Of a DNA stretch of 39,705 bases, positions 1 to 8,268 are shown piece after piece. The position numbers were made by a program, and so were the translations under genes. Source of the DNA: Mycobacterium sp. UM_CSW (GTDB taxonomy: Bacteria > Actinomycetota > Actinomycetes > Mycobacteriales > Mycobacteriaceae); assembly GCF_000455205.1 (NCBI RefSeq), contig NZ_AUWQ01000040.1:1-39705 (forward strand), given 5' to 3'. The notes beneath the pieces are model-generated. The model searched no databases and was not told where the DNA came from. It was given only the letters and a program-made list of their open reading frames with translations. Within the stretch, counting starts at the first letter, position 1. Each line of letters starts with the position of its first letter.

Positions 1-90
1 CAGCGGGCTCGACGCCCAAGCCCAGGCCTCGGTGACGTCGTCGGCGCGTGGCGCGAGGGCGGTTCGATCCATGTCGTTCCAGGTGCTCAT
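1..90 (-). CDS. Unknown protein, N-terminal 30 codons only
   Basis: An open frame starts with ATG at 90 and runs leftward out of the window. A clear ribosome binding site (AAGGAAG, 7-8 nt upstream of the ATG) supports the start. The visible residues begin MSTWNDMDRT and contain the Trp-rich stretch EAWAWASS. Thirty residues are too few to assign a family and I do not recognise it. It is divergent from the small secreted protein gene at 399, so the roughly 300 nt between them should hold both promoters. Confidence 0.55.
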   Translation of the reverse strand, partial: MSTWNDMDRTALAPRADDVTEAWAWASSPL

Positions 91-248
91 GAGGCGCTTC
101 CTTCGGTGCGGGTCGCGACCCGGGTTGGGCCGCCGTCATGGGTAGGAGCACGGACCCGGCGTGAGTCGGACACTTTTTTGAAGACTTTTTCGGCGCCGCG
201 GCGGCCAGGATCAGAGTCGCCGACGCCGCTTGCCAGGTCTTGGTGAAG

Positions 249-269
249 TTCTTGCGATTTTCTTGCGAT
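249..269. promoter_or_regulatory. Tandem 10-bp direct repeat with 11-bp period, possible activator site
   Basis: The 308-nt gap between the divergent genes at 90 and 399 has no other gene. It contains TTCTTGCGAT at 249-258 and again at 260-269, so the copies are 11 bp apart, one helical turn. Tandem sites with this spacing are typical of OmpR/PhoP-family response regulators. The word itself is not the mycobacterial PhoP consensus I know, so no regulator is named. Two T-runs near 172-190 (CACTTTTTTG and GACTTTTTCG) lie upstream of the repeat. Confidence 0.3.
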
Positions 270-398
270 CGATCGACACCGACGAGGCTACGAATTTTCA
301 CAAATCCGCGTGTGAGCAACCGCGCAGGCAATACGCTTCCACCGGCGCGTCGGGATCGTCACGATCTGAGATGTCTGCAATCAGGGAGGTTCGGGCGG

Positions 399-653
399 AT
401 GTTGTCCCGGATAACTTTCATCGCGGCGGTCATCGCCTTGGTCGGCGTCGGATTCGCGTCACCGGCTTACTCGTCACCTGGCGGCGGCTGCTACACCGCC
501 GCATCGGGGGATTGTGTGCCGTATCCCCAAAAGGGCGGCTCGCAGCCGCCTAATGCCACTGCCCAATGTGCCGATGGAAGCTGGTCGTTCAGCGAGCATC
601 CCCACTCGAGTGGAACCTGCCACGGGCATGGCGGCGTGCAGCGGTATTTGTAG
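399..653 (+). CDS. Small secreted DUF3761-type protein
   Basis: This 84-residue protein starts at ATG 399, with GGGAGG about 10 nt upstream. The frame is open further upstream, but only this start places a signal peptide at the N-terminus: basic MLSR, then a hydrophobic stretch ITFIAAVIALVGVGFA and an Ala-rich cleavage region near residues 22-27. The mature part has the DUF3761 pattern of CYTAASGDCVP, PPNATAQCADGSWSFSEH and SGTCHGHGGVQRYL, with four cysteines that could form two disulfides. The family is common in mycobacteria and other actinobacteria and has no established function. The protein is probably exported. Confidence 0.75.
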   Translation: MLSRITFIAAVIALVGVGFASPAYSSPGGGCYTAASGDCVPYPQKGGSQPPNATAQCADGSWSFSEHPHSSGTCHGHGGVQRYL

Positions 654-769
654 AGCTTCGTTTGTCGAGATCGACGTTAGCGCGAAGAACTGCGACGAGT
701 GATCTGCACGCCAGCGTCAATCTGAGTCTCCGAAAACTCCAATAACCCAGTGACGGAACGGAATTCTCG

Positions 770-1996
770 CTAACCCGCCACGGTCAGATAGATCAGCACG
801 ACGTTGAGCACGCTGACCATCACCGCGACCGCCCAGCCGATGACCGTCGTGACGGGATGGTTCGCATCGGTACCCATCAGCTCGCGGTTGCTGGTCAGCC
901 TGACCAGCGGAAGCACCGCGAACGGGATGCCGAAGGACAGCACGACCTGCGATATGACCAGCGCGCGGGTCGGATCCCAGCCGAGCGCCAAAATCGCGAT
1001 CGCGGGGCACAGCGTCACCAGCCGGCGCACCAGCATGGGCACGGACAAGTGCAGCAACCCCTGCATGATCATTGCGCCGGCGTAGGCACCCACCGACGAC
1101 GACGCCAGGCCGGACGCGAGCAGTCCGATCGCGAACAGCACCGCGATCGTCTGCCCCAGGGTGTTGTGAATCGCGGTGTAGGCGCCGTCGATGGTCGCGC
1201 TTTCCTGGTGGCCCTGCAGGTTGATCGCGGCGACGAGCAGCATCGCCGCGTTGACCATGCCGGCGACGGCCATGGCCAACACGACGTCGAAGCGCGTGAC
1301 GCGCAACAGCCAGCGCCGGTCGTGGCCGGCCTCGGGATGCCCGTGCCGGTCCAGCACGAGGCCCGAATGCAGATACACCGCGTGCGGCATCACGGTGGCG
1401 CCGAGGATGGCCGCGGCGAGCAATACGCTTTCGGCGCCGTGGAATCGGGGGAGCAATCCCGACACCACGGCCTCGGACGGTGGCGTGGCGACGAAGAAGC
1501 TCGCCGCGAAGCCGATGGCGATGACGAGCAGCAGCCCCGTGATGACGCGTTCGAAGAGGAGCTGGCCGCGGCGGTCGCGGATCGCCAGCAGCAGCATCGA
1601 GACCACCCCGGTGATGACCCCGCCGACCGGCAGCGGCAGGCCGAACAGGATCCGCAGCGCGATCGCCCCGCCGATGACTTCGGCGACATCGGTTGCGACG
1701 GCAACGATTTCGGCCTGCGCCCAAAACGTCAGTCGCAGCGGACGGCCCATCCCCTTGCCGATCGCCGCGGGCAGCGACCGTCCGGTCACCAACCCGAGTT
1801 TCGCGGACAGGTACTGCACCAGGCCGGCCGTCACGTTGGCGGCGACGATGACCCATAGCAGCAGGTAGCCGTACTGCGAGCCGGCGCTGACGTTGGCCGC
1901 GACGTTTCCCGGATCGACGTAGGCGATCGCGGCGACGAACGCGGGGCCGAGCAGATACCAGCTCGTTTTGAGCGAGGCCCCGGTGCCCTGCGCCAA
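770..1996 (-). CDS. mntH: Nramp-family divalent metal transporter MntH
   Basis: This 408-residue polytopic membrane protein belongs to the Nramp (SLC11) family of proton-coupled Mn2+/Fe2+ importers. Two family signatures are visible: DPGN at residues 28-31 in the first membrane segment, and the MPHAVYLHS motif in the sixth, whose Met contributes to metal selectivity. About ten to eleven hydrophobic segments follow one another along its length. The gene seems to start at a TTG codon (1996), with GAGG 9 nt upstream; an in-frame TAA further upstream leaves no ATG or GTG. It is the orthologue of Rv0924c by sequence and position. A short inverted repeat 38-51 nt upstream may be a metalloregulator site. 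Confidence 0.93.
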   Translation of the reverse strand: MAQGTGASLKTSWYLLGPAFVAAIAYVDPGNVAANVSAGSQYGYLLLWVIVAANVTAGLVQYLSAKLGLVTGRSLPAAIGKGMGRPLRLTFWAQAEIVAVATDVAEVIGGAIALRILFGLPLPVGGVITGVVSMLLLAIRDRRGQLLFERVITGLLLVIAIGFAASFFVATPPSEAVVSGLLPRFHGAESVLLAAAILGATVMPHAVYLHSGLVLDRHGHPEAGHDRRWLLRVTRFDVVLAMAVAGMVNAAMLLVAAINLQGHQESATIDGAYTAIHNTLGQTIAVLFAIGLLASGLASSSVGAYAGAMIMQGLLHLSVPMLVRRLVTLCPAIAILALGWDPTRALVISQVVLSFGIPFAVLPLVRLTSNRELMGTDANHPVTTVIGWAVAVMVSVLNVVLIYLTVAG

Positions 1997-2033
1997 GCGT
2001 ATCGACCTCGATCCACGTTCTCGAATAAAAAAG

Positions 2034-2047
2034 TTAGGTTAACCGAA
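2034..2047. promoter_or_regulatory. Inverted repeat upstream of mntH, possible metal-sensor operator
   Basis: TTAGGTT followed directly by AACCGAA forms a 14-bp inverted repeat with one mismatch, centred about 44 nt upstream of the mntH TTG start. The half-site TTAGGTT resembles the arms of the mycobacterial IdeR box (TTAGGTTAGGCTAACCTAA), but the site is shorter. DtxR-family Mn or Fe sensors (MntR, IdeR) are the likeliest candidates. This is inferred from a single short palindrome. Confidence 0.35.
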
Positions 2048-2086
2048 TACTGCGACGGACCGTTTGGCTACCCGCTCCGCGGTGGA

Positions 2087-2800
2087 TCATGCCGCCCCGA
2101 TGCTGCCGCCCCCGTCCACCCGGACGATCTGACCCGTCATGTACCCGGCGTCCTCATGCAGCAACATCGCGATCACGTGGGCGATCTCGGTAGGCGTACC
2201 GACGCGCTGCATCGGTATGGCGGCGAGAAGACGACCCTCGACTTCTGATCCGGCGGGACTGCGTCGGCGGAACATCTCTGTTTCGATGGGGCCGGGCGAT
2301 ACCGCGTTGACGGTAATCCCGGTCCCGGCCAGCTCGCCCGCCCAGATGCGGGTGCACGTTTCCAGCGCGGCCTTCGAGGCGGCGTAGGGCGTCCGTTCCG
2401 CGACGCCGAGGGTCGTCAGGCTGGTGACGTTGACTATGCGGCCCCATTCGGAGGCGATCATGCCCGGCAGAACGGCCTGCACCACCTGCACCGCGGTGCG
2501 CACATTCATGTCGTAGGTGGTGAAGAGATCGTCGAGGTCGATCGAGCCGATGCGGCCCCACCGGGAGAAGCCGACGTTGTTGACCACCGCGTCGACGACG
2601 CCGTCGGCGACGATCGCGTCGAGGGTCTGCGCGGTCGCGGCCCGGTCGGCAAGGTCGACCTCGTGGAATTGCCCGGGGAAGTCCGACGGCGCGCTGCGGG
2701 CGAGCCCGATCACCTCGTACCCATTGCCGGCGAGGCGATCGACGACCGCGCGGCCGATGCCCTTGGACGCTCCGCTCACGAGAACACGCCGTTTCGTCAT
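2087..2800 (-). CDS. Short-chain dehydrogenase/reductase
   Basis: This 237-residue classical SDR should catalyse an NAD(P)(H)-dependent alcohol/ketone interconversion on an unknown substrate. The cofactor motif SGASKGIG spans residues 9-16, NNVG is at 74-77, the catalytic Ser is S127 and YxxxK is Y139/K143. The C-terminus ends DGGGSIGAA, usual for FabG-like members. The ATG at 2800 is chosen because AAAGGG lies 7 nt upstream; the frame extends 14 codons further without a better site. It is the last of three leftward oxidoreductase genes (with 2878 and 4079) that may form one transcription unit. The gap to the previous gene is 77 nt. Confidence 0.88.
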   Translation of the reverse strand: MTKRRVLVSGASKGIGRAVVDRLAGNGYEVIGLARSAPSDFPGQFHEVDLADRAATAQTLDAIVADGVVDAVVNNVGFSRWGRIGSIDLDDLFTTYDMNVRTAVQVVQAVLPGMIASEWGRIVNVTSLTTLGVAERTPYAASKAALETCTRIWAGELAGTGITVNAVSPGPIETEMFRRRSPAGSEVEGRLLAAIPMQRVGTPTEIAHVIAMLLHEDAGYMTGQIVRVDGGGSIGAA

Positions 2801-2877
2801 GCTTTTCCCTTTCGTGCCACCCCTGAGAACCATTCGGGGCAACGCCGAAACGGCGGCGCTTCATGCCGTGCTTTAGA

Positions 2878-3954
2878 TCACCCCGGGACGTAGAGGCCGC
2901 GGCCCGAGATCAGGGGCAGGTCAAGGGTCGTCACGATGCCGGGCGGGGCGGCCACCACGGCGGGAATCGCGTTCACGACCCGCATCGCGGTGGCCACCAG
3001 GCCGGCGTGGTTGTGATCGCCGAGGCGGCTGCTCAAGCAGATGTCCATCGCGTACGACGGCTCGCCGGTGATCTCGATGCGGTAGGAGCCGCCTTCCTGC
3101 GCGGGCTGCGGCCAGTCGGGACGCAGGTCCTCGCGCAACCGCGTGACGTGTTCGAGGACGACGACGGGGTCGCCGTTGACCATTCCGAACACCTCGAACC
3201 GCAGCCCGGCGGCCGTGCCCTTCGCAATGTGCCCCGAGGCGATATCGAAGTCCTCGGGCGCGGGCTCGCGGACGTATTCCTCGGCGACGCTGTCGAGCTT
3301 GATGCCCAGTCCGGCAGCCAATTGCCGCACCACTGACCCCCACGCCAAGCTCAGCACGCCGGTCTGCAGCAGCATCGGGATCTCGTCGAGGGGCTTGCCG
3401 AATCCCATCACGTCGAACATGACGGCCGCGCTGTCGTAGGTGGCGTAGTCGACAATCTCCATGCACCGGATCTGCTGGATGCTCTGGCAGGTGCCGGCCA
3501 ATGCCAGTGGCAGCAGGTCGTTGGCGAAGCCGGGGTCGATGCCGTTGACGTACAGGCTCGAATTGCCTTCGCGCGCGGCATCTTCCAACGGCGAGATGAG
3601 CTCTTCGGGTATCACTTCCCAGGGGTACTGGAGAAAGACCGGGCCGCTGCCGACGACGTTGATTCCGGCGGCGAGGACTCGGCGGTAGTCCTCCAAAGCC
3701 TCGGGCAGGCGATTGTCGGCCAGGGCGTTGTAGACCGCGCACTGCGGACCGGTGGCGAGTACGGCGTCCAGGTCGGTGGTGGCCAGCACTCCGGTCGAAT
3801 CCTCAAGTCCGGCAAGCTCCGCCGCATCCTTGCCGGCCTTGGCGTCTGACGACACCCAAACCCCGGTGAGTTCGAACTCGGGATTTGTGATCAACGCCTT
3901 GAGCGCGTGGACGCCGACGTTGCCGGTGCCCAACTGAACGACGGGTATGGCCAT
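2878..3954 (-). CDS. Dihydrodipicolinate-reductase-like NAD(P)-dependent oxidoreductase
   Basis: This 358-residue protein begins MAIPVVQLGTGNVG, a Rossmann start typical of the family that pairs a dihydrodipicolinate-reductase-like N-terminal domain with a 2,4-diaminopentanoate-dehydrogenase-like C-terminal domain. Such proteins are multiplied in mycobacteria and their substrates are mostly unknown. It is not DapB, which is much shorter. The start at 3954 has an excellent AAGGAG 8 nt upstream; the longer frame to 4011 runs into repeat DNA. By length and position it corresponds to Rv0926c. It sits between two SDR genes, so joint action on one lipid or sterol-like substrate is plausible but unproven. 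Confidence 0.82.
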   Translation of the reverse strand: MAIPVVQLGTGNVGVHALKALITNPEFELTGVWVSSDAKAGKDAAELAGLEDSTGVLATTDLDAVLATGPQCAVYNALADNRLPEALEDYRRVLAAGINVVGSGPVFLQYPWEVIPEELISPLEDAAREGNSSLYVNGIDPGFANDLLPLALAGTCQSIQQIRCMEIVDYATYDSAAVMFDVMGFGKPLDEIPMLLQTGVLSLAWGSVVRQLAAGLGIKLDSVAEEYVREPAPEDFDIASGHIAKGTAAGLRFEVFGMVNGDPVVVLEHVTRLREDLRPDWPQPAQEGGSYRIEITGEPSYAMDICLSSRLGDHNHAGLVATAMRVVNAIPAVVAAPPGIVTTLDLPLISGRGLYVPG

Positions 3955-3984
3955 GGCGGGCTCCTTAGCGGTAGGGGTAACACC

Positions 3985-4068
3985 GCGAGCAGACGCAAAA
4001 GCGCCCGACACGCCGTGCGTAAGGGGACTTTTGCTGGGGGTACCTCCCGCTTGCGGGGGACTGCTCGC
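3985..4068. repeat. Palindromic intergenic repeat carrying an inner insertion
   Basis: Left arm: GCGAGCAG (3985-3992), AC, GCAAAAG (3995-4001). Right arm: CTTTTGC (4028-4034) and CTGCTCGC (4061-4068). The two outer and two inner words are exact reverse complements. In the right arm, the 2 nt expected between the words are replaced by 26 nt (4035-4060). The left arm shares its first 13 nt, GCGAGCAGACGCA, with the hairpin after sucD (39249), so this is a dispersed family. It lies between the SDR gene at 4079 and the reductase at 2878, and could act as an RNA hairpin within a leftward transcript. Confidence 0.7.
4035..4060. repeat. 26-nt GC-rich mini-repeat, copy 1, nested
   Basis: This 26-nt unit starts TGGGGG, has CACC/TACC then TCCCGC in the middle and ends GCGGGGGA. 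It matches a second copy at 7316-7341 at 24 of 26 positions; both differences are T/C changes. TCCCGC and GCGGGGGA can pair as a small hairpin. It interrupts the right arm of the larger palindrome at 3985-4068, so it arrived after that palindrome formed. Confidence 0.65.
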
Positions 4069-4078
4069 GCCTCATGGT

Positions 4079-4870
4079 TTACAGGTCCGGGACGGGGATG
4101 TCGAGGTTGGGGAAGGTGAGGCCACCGTCGACCTCGAGCGTCTTGCCGGTGAGGAAGCTGCCGGCCGGGGACGCCAAATAGACTGCGGCGGCGGCGATGT
4201 CGACGGGATCGCCGAGGCGGCGCATGGGTGTGACCTTCTCCATCGGTGCGCGCAGCTCGTCGTTGGAGGCCACCACGTCCAGCGCCGACGTCAGGATCGA
4301 TCCGGGGGCGATGGCGTTGACCCGGATGCGCGGGCACAGGTCCAGCGCGGCCAGCCGGGTGTAGTGGGACAGCGCGGCCTTGGCGGTGCCGTAGGCGGCG
4401 AAACCGCGCCCGGCCAGCCTGCCCATAGTGGAGGTGATGTTGATGATGCTGCCGCCGCCGGAGTGCTCCAGCATCAACGGCACCGCGGCGATGGTGAGCG
4501 CGTGCGCGGTGGCGACGTTGAAGGTGAACGCCTCCTTGAGGTCCTTGGTGGAGGTGGTCAGCAGGGTGTTGGGCATGGTCCCGCCAACGTTGTTGACGAC
4601 GATGTCTAGTTTCCCGAACACCTCGACGGCCTGGTCGGCGAGCTCCGCGGTCGACTCGGGATGGGCCAGGTCGGCGGCGACGGCGTGGGCGCGACGGCCG
4701 GTGGCGCGGACCTGTTCGGCGACGGCATCTAATTGAGATTGGGTGCGCGAGGCGATGAGCACATCGGCGCCTGCCTCGGCGAAAGCCACCGCGATGGCCG
4801 CACCGAGGCCGCGCCCGCCACCCGTGATGACGGCGACTTTGTCGTCCAGACGGAACCTGTCAAGGATCAT
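4079..4870 (-). CDS. Short-chain dehydrogenase/reductase, Rv0927c-like
   Basis: This 263-residue classical SDR has TGGGRGLG at residues 17-24, NNVG at 93-96, catalytic S147 and Y160/K164, and the C-terminal [10 protein letters not shown] segment. Length and position match Rv0927c. The ATG at 4870 follows AGAGAGG by about 6 nt; a further 11 codons upstream to 4903 are open but less well supported. A perfect match to the KstR pattern lies 70 nt upstream, suggesting expression under sterol-catabolism control. It heads the leftward run of three oxidoreductase genes. Confidence 0.9.
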   Translation of the reverse strand: MILDRFRLDDKVAVITGGGRGLGAAIAVAFAEAGADVLIASRTQSQLDAVAEQVRATGRRAHAVAADLAHPESTAELADQAVEVFGKLDIVVNNVGGTMPNTLLTTSTKDLKEAFTFNVATAHALTIAAVPLMLEHSGGGSIINITSTMGRLAGRGFAAYGTAKAALSHYTRLAALDLCPRIRVNAIAPGSILTSALDVVASNDELRAPMEKVTPMRRLGDPVDIAAAAVYLASPAGSFLTGKTLEVDGGLTFPNLDIPVPDL

Positions 4871-4939
4871 TACGGCCTCTCTATTCGAGTTGTCCGGCGA
4901 CACGGTAACAAACCTCGCCGACGCAGATCACGGCATTTC

Positions 4940-4953
4940 TGAAACAGGTTCTA
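4940..4953. promoter_or_regulatory. KstR-like operator
   Basis: TGAAACAGGTTCTA fits the published KstR pattern TnnAACnnGTTnnA at every fixed position. KstR is the TetR-family repressor of cholesterol and sterol degradation genes in mycobacteria. The site lies 70 nt upstream of the SDR start at 4870 and about 200 nt upstream of pstS, in the 280-nt divergent gap; the SDR is the likelier target. The rest of this gap includes the stretch GTTAACCTTGTTACTGTTAG at 5048-5067, a possible part of the pstS promoter, without a confident RegX3 box. Confidence 0.5.
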
Positions 4954-5150
4954 GTTTGTCATACCGGCGCGGCGATGTAACTCCCCGACCGGCCCCAATT
5001 GCGCTCCGGACCGTCGCCCGACGCCCGCCGGACAGAATTCTCCGAACGTTAACCTTGTTACTGTTAGCTACTTGGCTGCGACAGATACCTGGTTGCCGGG
5101 CCGCAGCCTCAGGCGGCGGCGATGTTTCATCCCTACTGTTAGGAAGAGAA

Positions 5151-6275
5151 TTGAAACTGAACCGATTTGGCGCCGCCGTGAGTGTGCTGGCTAGCGCCGC
5201 TTTGGTGTTATCCGGGTGTGGCAGCGAGAACAACAACTCGAGCGGAGCAAGCGGTAGCAGTGCGACGTCCGGCGGATCCGCGGGCAAGGTGAGCTGCGGT
5301 GGGAAGAAGACGCTGAAGGCCAGCGGGTCGACGGCCCAGGCCAACGCGATGACGCGGTTCGTCAACGCGTTCGAACAAGCGTGCCCCGGTCAGACGTTGA
5401 ACTACACCGCCAATGGCTCCGGTGCCGGAATCAGCGAATTCAACGGCAATCAAACCGATTTCGGTGGGTCGGACTCGCCGCTGGCTCAAAACGAGTACGC
5501 CGCGGCCCAGCAGCGCTGCGGCTCGCCGGCGTGGAACCTGCCGGTGGTGTTCGGCCCGATCGCGATCACCTACAACGTCAAGGGCGTGACCTCGCTGAAC
5601 CTCGACGGTCCGACGGCGGCGAAGATCTTCAACGGCGCCATCACCACATGGAACGACCCGGCGGTCCAGGCGCTCAACAACGGAACCGCCCTGCCGGCCG
5701 AGCCGATTCACGTGGTGTTCCGCAACGACCAGTCCGGGACCACGGACAACTTCCAGAAGTACCTCGATGCCGCGTCCAACGGCGCGTGGGGCAAGGGCGC
5801 CGGAAAGACGTTCAACGGCGGTGTCGGTGAGGGAGCCAAGGGCAACGACGGCACCTCGGCAGCCATCAAGGCCACCGAGGGATCGATCACCTACAACGAG
5901 TGGTCGTTCGCCAAGGCCCAGAACCTGAACATGGCCAAGATTGTCACCGCCCCCGGCAGCGACGCCGTCGCCATCAGCGCCGACTCGGTCGGCAAGACGA
6001 TCTCCGGCGCCACCGTCAAGGGCGAGGGCAATGACCTGGTGCTCGACACCAACTCGTTCTACAAGCCGACGCAGGCCGGCTCCTACCCGATCGTGCTGGC
6101 GACGTACGAGATCGTTTGCTCGAAGTATCCCGATTCACAGGTCGGCACGGCCGTGAAGGCTTTCCTGCAGAGCACTATCGGCGCGGGCCAAAATGGCTTG
6201 GCGGACAACGGATACATCCCCATTCCGGACTCGTTCAAGTCGAAACTGTCGACTGCGGTCAACGCAATCGCGTGA
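5151..6275 (+). CDS. pstS3: Phosphate ABC transporter substrate-binding lipoprotein PstS
   Basis: This 374-residue exported lipoprotein binds phosphate for the Pst importer. The signal peptide runs from [10 protein letters not shown] to the lipobox LSGC, with lipid-modified Cys at residue 23. Phosphate-binding family motifs follow: [22 protein letters not shown], and [12 protein letters not shown], typical of the PstS ligand site. The whole sequence closely follows Rv0928 (PstS3). The start is TTG at 5151 with AGGAAGAGA just upstream; the frame is open to 4743, but only this start gives a proper signal peptide. pstC follows at once. SenX3-RegX3 control is expected from known biology of this operon, but I could not confirm a site. 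Confidence 0.94.
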   Translation: MKLNRFGAAVSVLASAALVLSGCGSENNNSSGASGSSATSGGSAGKVSCGGKKTLKASGSTAQANAMTRFVNAFEQACPGQTLNYTANGSGAGISEFNGNQTDFGGSDSPLAQNEYAAAQQRCGSPAWNLPVVFGPIAITYNVKGVTSLNLDGPTAAKIFNGAITTWNDPAVQALNNGTALPAEPIHVVFRNDQSGTTDNFQKYLDAASNGAWGKGAGKTFNGGVGEGAKGNDGTSAAIKATEGSITYNEWSFAKAQNLNMAKIVTAPGSDAVAISADSVGKTISGATVKGEGNDLVLDTNSFYKPTQAGSYPIVLATYEIVCSKYPDSQVGTAVKAFLQSTIGAGQNGLADNGYIPIPDSFKSKLSTAVNAIA

Positions 6276-6286
6276 TTCGGAATGTC

Positions 6287-7279
6287 ATGACGCGCGGAGC
6301 AGTGGCCGGTCCGACGACCAGAACTCAGCCTGCGCTGAAGGCGACCGATCCGCATAAGGTGCAGCGGGGCGACCAACTGTTCAAGTTGGTCGCCGCCGCG
6401 GCCGGTTCGACGATTGTGATCGCGATCGTGCTGATCGCGATATTCCTGTTGATCCGCGCCGTGCCCTCGCTGCGTGCGAACCATGCGAACTTCTTCACCA
6501 GCGCGCAATTCAATACCACCAGCGCAGAACATTTGGCGTTCGGTATCCGCGACTTGTTCATGGTCACGGTGCTGAGCTCGGTGAGCTCGCTGGTGGTGGC
6601 CGTGCCGGTGGCGGTCGGGATCGCGATATTCCTCACCCAATACGCGCCGAAACGGTTCGCGCGACCGTTCGGTGCGATGGTTGATCTGCTGGCCGCGGTG
6701 CCGTCGATCATCTTCGGGTTGTGGGGCATCTTTGTGTTGGCGCCCAAACTCGAGCCGATCGCGGAATTTCTGAACCGCAACCTGGGCTGGTTGTTTTTGT
6801 TCAAGCAGGGCAACGTCTCGCTGGCCGGCGGCGGCACCATCTTCACCTCCGCGATCGTGCTGTCGGTGATGATCCTCCCGATCATCACCTCGGTATCGCG
6901 GGAGGTGTTCCGGCAGACCCCGCCCATTCAGATGGAGGCGGCGCAGGCGCTGGGCGCCACCAAGTGGGAGGTGGTGCGGATGACCGTGCTGCCGTACGGC
7001 CGCAGCGGCGTGATCGCGGCGTCAATGCTCGGGCTGGGCCGCGCGTTGGGGGAAACCGTTGCGGTGCTGATCATCCTGCGGTCGGCCGCCCGCCCGGGCA
7101 ACTGGTCGCTGTTCGACGGTGGTTACACGTTTGCTTCTAAGATCGCTTCCGCGGCAGCGGAATTCAGCGAACCGCTGCCCACCGGGGCTTACATAGCCGC
7201 CGGGTTCGCGCTGTTCGTCCTCACGTTCGTCGTCAACGCGCTCGCGCGCGCGGTCGCGGGTGGGAAGGTCAACGGGTGA
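6287..7279 (+). CDS. pstC2: Phosphate ABC transporter permease PstC
   Basis: This 330-residue inner-membrane protein has six predicted membrane segments and forms one half of the phosphate channel. The ATPase-contact motif of ABC permeases is visible in [20 protein letters not shown]. Sequence and position match Rv0929 (PstC2). ATG 6287 is used here; a GTG at 6272 overlaps the pstS stop as GTGA and would add five residues, so translational coupling is possible. Neither start has a strong Shine-Dalgarno sequence. The partner permease follows after 73 nt. Confidence 0.92.
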   Translation: MTRGAVAGPTTRTQPALKATDPHKVQRGDQLFKLVAAAAGSTIVIAIVLIAIFLLIRAVPSLRANHANFFTSAQFNTTSAEHLAFGIRDLFMVTVLSSVSSLVVAVPVAVGIAIFLTQYAPKRFARPFGAMVDLLAAVPSIIFGLWGIFVLAPKLEPIAEFLNRNLGWLFLFKQGNVSLAGGGTIFTSAIVLSVMILPIITSVSREVFRQTPPIQMEAAQALGATKWEVVRMTVLPYGRSGVIAASMLGLGRALGETVAVLIILRSAARPGNWSLFDGGYTFASKIASAAAEFSEPLPTGAYIAAGFALFVLTFVVNALARAVAGGKVNG

Positions 7280-7315
7280 GTCGCGCCGGCGACAAACTAG
7301 TCGGGAGCGATGAGG

Positions 7316-7341
7316 TGGGGGCACCTCCCGCTCGCGGGGGA
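7316..7341. repeat. 26-nt GC-rich mini-repeat, copy 2, between pstC and pstA
   Basis: Same unit as 4035-4060, with 24 of 26 positions identical. It sits in the 73-nt gap between pstC and pstA and ends 11 nt before the pstA ATG. Its final GGGGGA plus the following GAG (7336-7344) is the only Shine-Dalgarno-like purine run at a suitable distance (8 nt) from that ATG, so the repeat seems to supply the ribosome binding site. Confidence 0.65.
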
Positions 7342-7352
7342 GAGCGGCGCGC

Positions 7353-8255
7353 ATGAGTATCGACGCGCTCGACCTGCCGGTCAAACCGGATGTGTTCAGC
7401 CCGCTGAGCCTGCGGCGGCGGATCACCAACAATGCCGCGACCACATTTTTCGTCGCCTCGTTCATCGTGGCCCTGGTACCCCTCGTCTGGGTGCTCGGAG
7501 TCGTGCTCACACGAGGGTGGTATGCCGTCACCCGCTCGGGCTGGTGGACCCACTCGCTGCGCGGTGTGCTGCCCGAGGAATTCGCCGGCGGTGTGTATCA
7601 CGCGCTGTACGGAACGCTGGTGCAGGCCGGTGTGGCCGCCGTGTTGTCCGTGCCGCTCGGCATGATGACGGCGGTGTTCCTGGTGGAATACGGGTCCGGC
7701 CGGTTGGTGCGGCTCACGACCTTCATGGTCGACGTGCTGGCCGGGGTGCCCTCGATCGTGGCGGCGCTGTTCGTCTTCAGCCTCTGGATCGCCACCCTAG
7801 GTTTCCAGCAGAGCGCCTTTGCCGTGTCGTTGGCATTGGTCCTGTTGATGCTGCCGGTGGTGGTGCGGTCCACCGAGGAGATGCTCCGGCTGGTGCCCGA
7901 CGACCTGCGAGAAGCCAGCTACGCGCTGGGGGTTCCCAAGTGGAAGACCATCGTGCGGATCGTCATCCCGATCGCGATGCCGGGCATTGTCTCGGGCATC
8001 TTGCTGTCGGTCGCGCGCGTCATCGGGGAAACCGCCCCGGTGCTGGTGCTGGTCGGCTACAGCCGGTCCATCAACTTCGACATGTTCCACGGCAACATGG
8101 CCTCGCTGCCGCTGTTGATCTACACCGAACTCACCAACCCCGAACACGCCGGCTTCCTGAGGATCTGGGGTGCGGCATTGAGCCTGATCATCATCGTCGC
8201 GGTGATCAACCTGCTGGCTGCCGGGTTCCGCTTCATGTCGATGCGGCGGCGCTGA
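7353..8255 (+). CDS. pstA1: Phosphate ABC transporter permease PstA
   Basis: This 300-residue membrane protein is the second channel subunit of the Pst importer, matching Rv0930 (PstA1). It has about six membrane segments and the permease loop REASYALGVPKWKTIVRIVIP, which docks the ATPase. ATG 7353 begins MSIDALD; the H37Rv protein, as I recall it, begins a few residues earlier (MSPSTSIEALD), so the mini-repeat just upstream may have reshaped the start. No ATPase gene (pstB/phoT) follows, so the ATPase must be encoded elsewhere. The gene converges on ku with 13 nt between stops. Confidence 0.92.
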   Translation: MSIDALDLPVKPDVFSPLSLRRRITNNAATTFFVASFIVALVPLVWVLGVVLTRGWYAVTRSGWWTHSLRGVLPEEFAGGVYHALYGTLVQAGVAAVLSVPLGMMTAVFLVEYGSGRLVRLTTFMVDVLAGVPSIVAALFVFSLWIATLGFQQSAFAVSLALVLLMLPVVVRSTEEMLRLVPDDLREASYALGVPKWKTIVRIVIPIAMPGIVSGILLSVARVIGETAPVLVLVGYSRSINFDMFHGNMASLPLLIYTELTNPEHAGFLRIWGAALSLIIIVAVINLLAAGFRFMSMRRR

Positions 8256-8268
8256 CCACCCGGCGCGG

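Noticed and set aside
5041-5070. RegX3/Pho box before pstS
   Set aside because: GTTA words recur but without the 11-bp spacing or GTTCACC-like half-sites expected, so no site is called.
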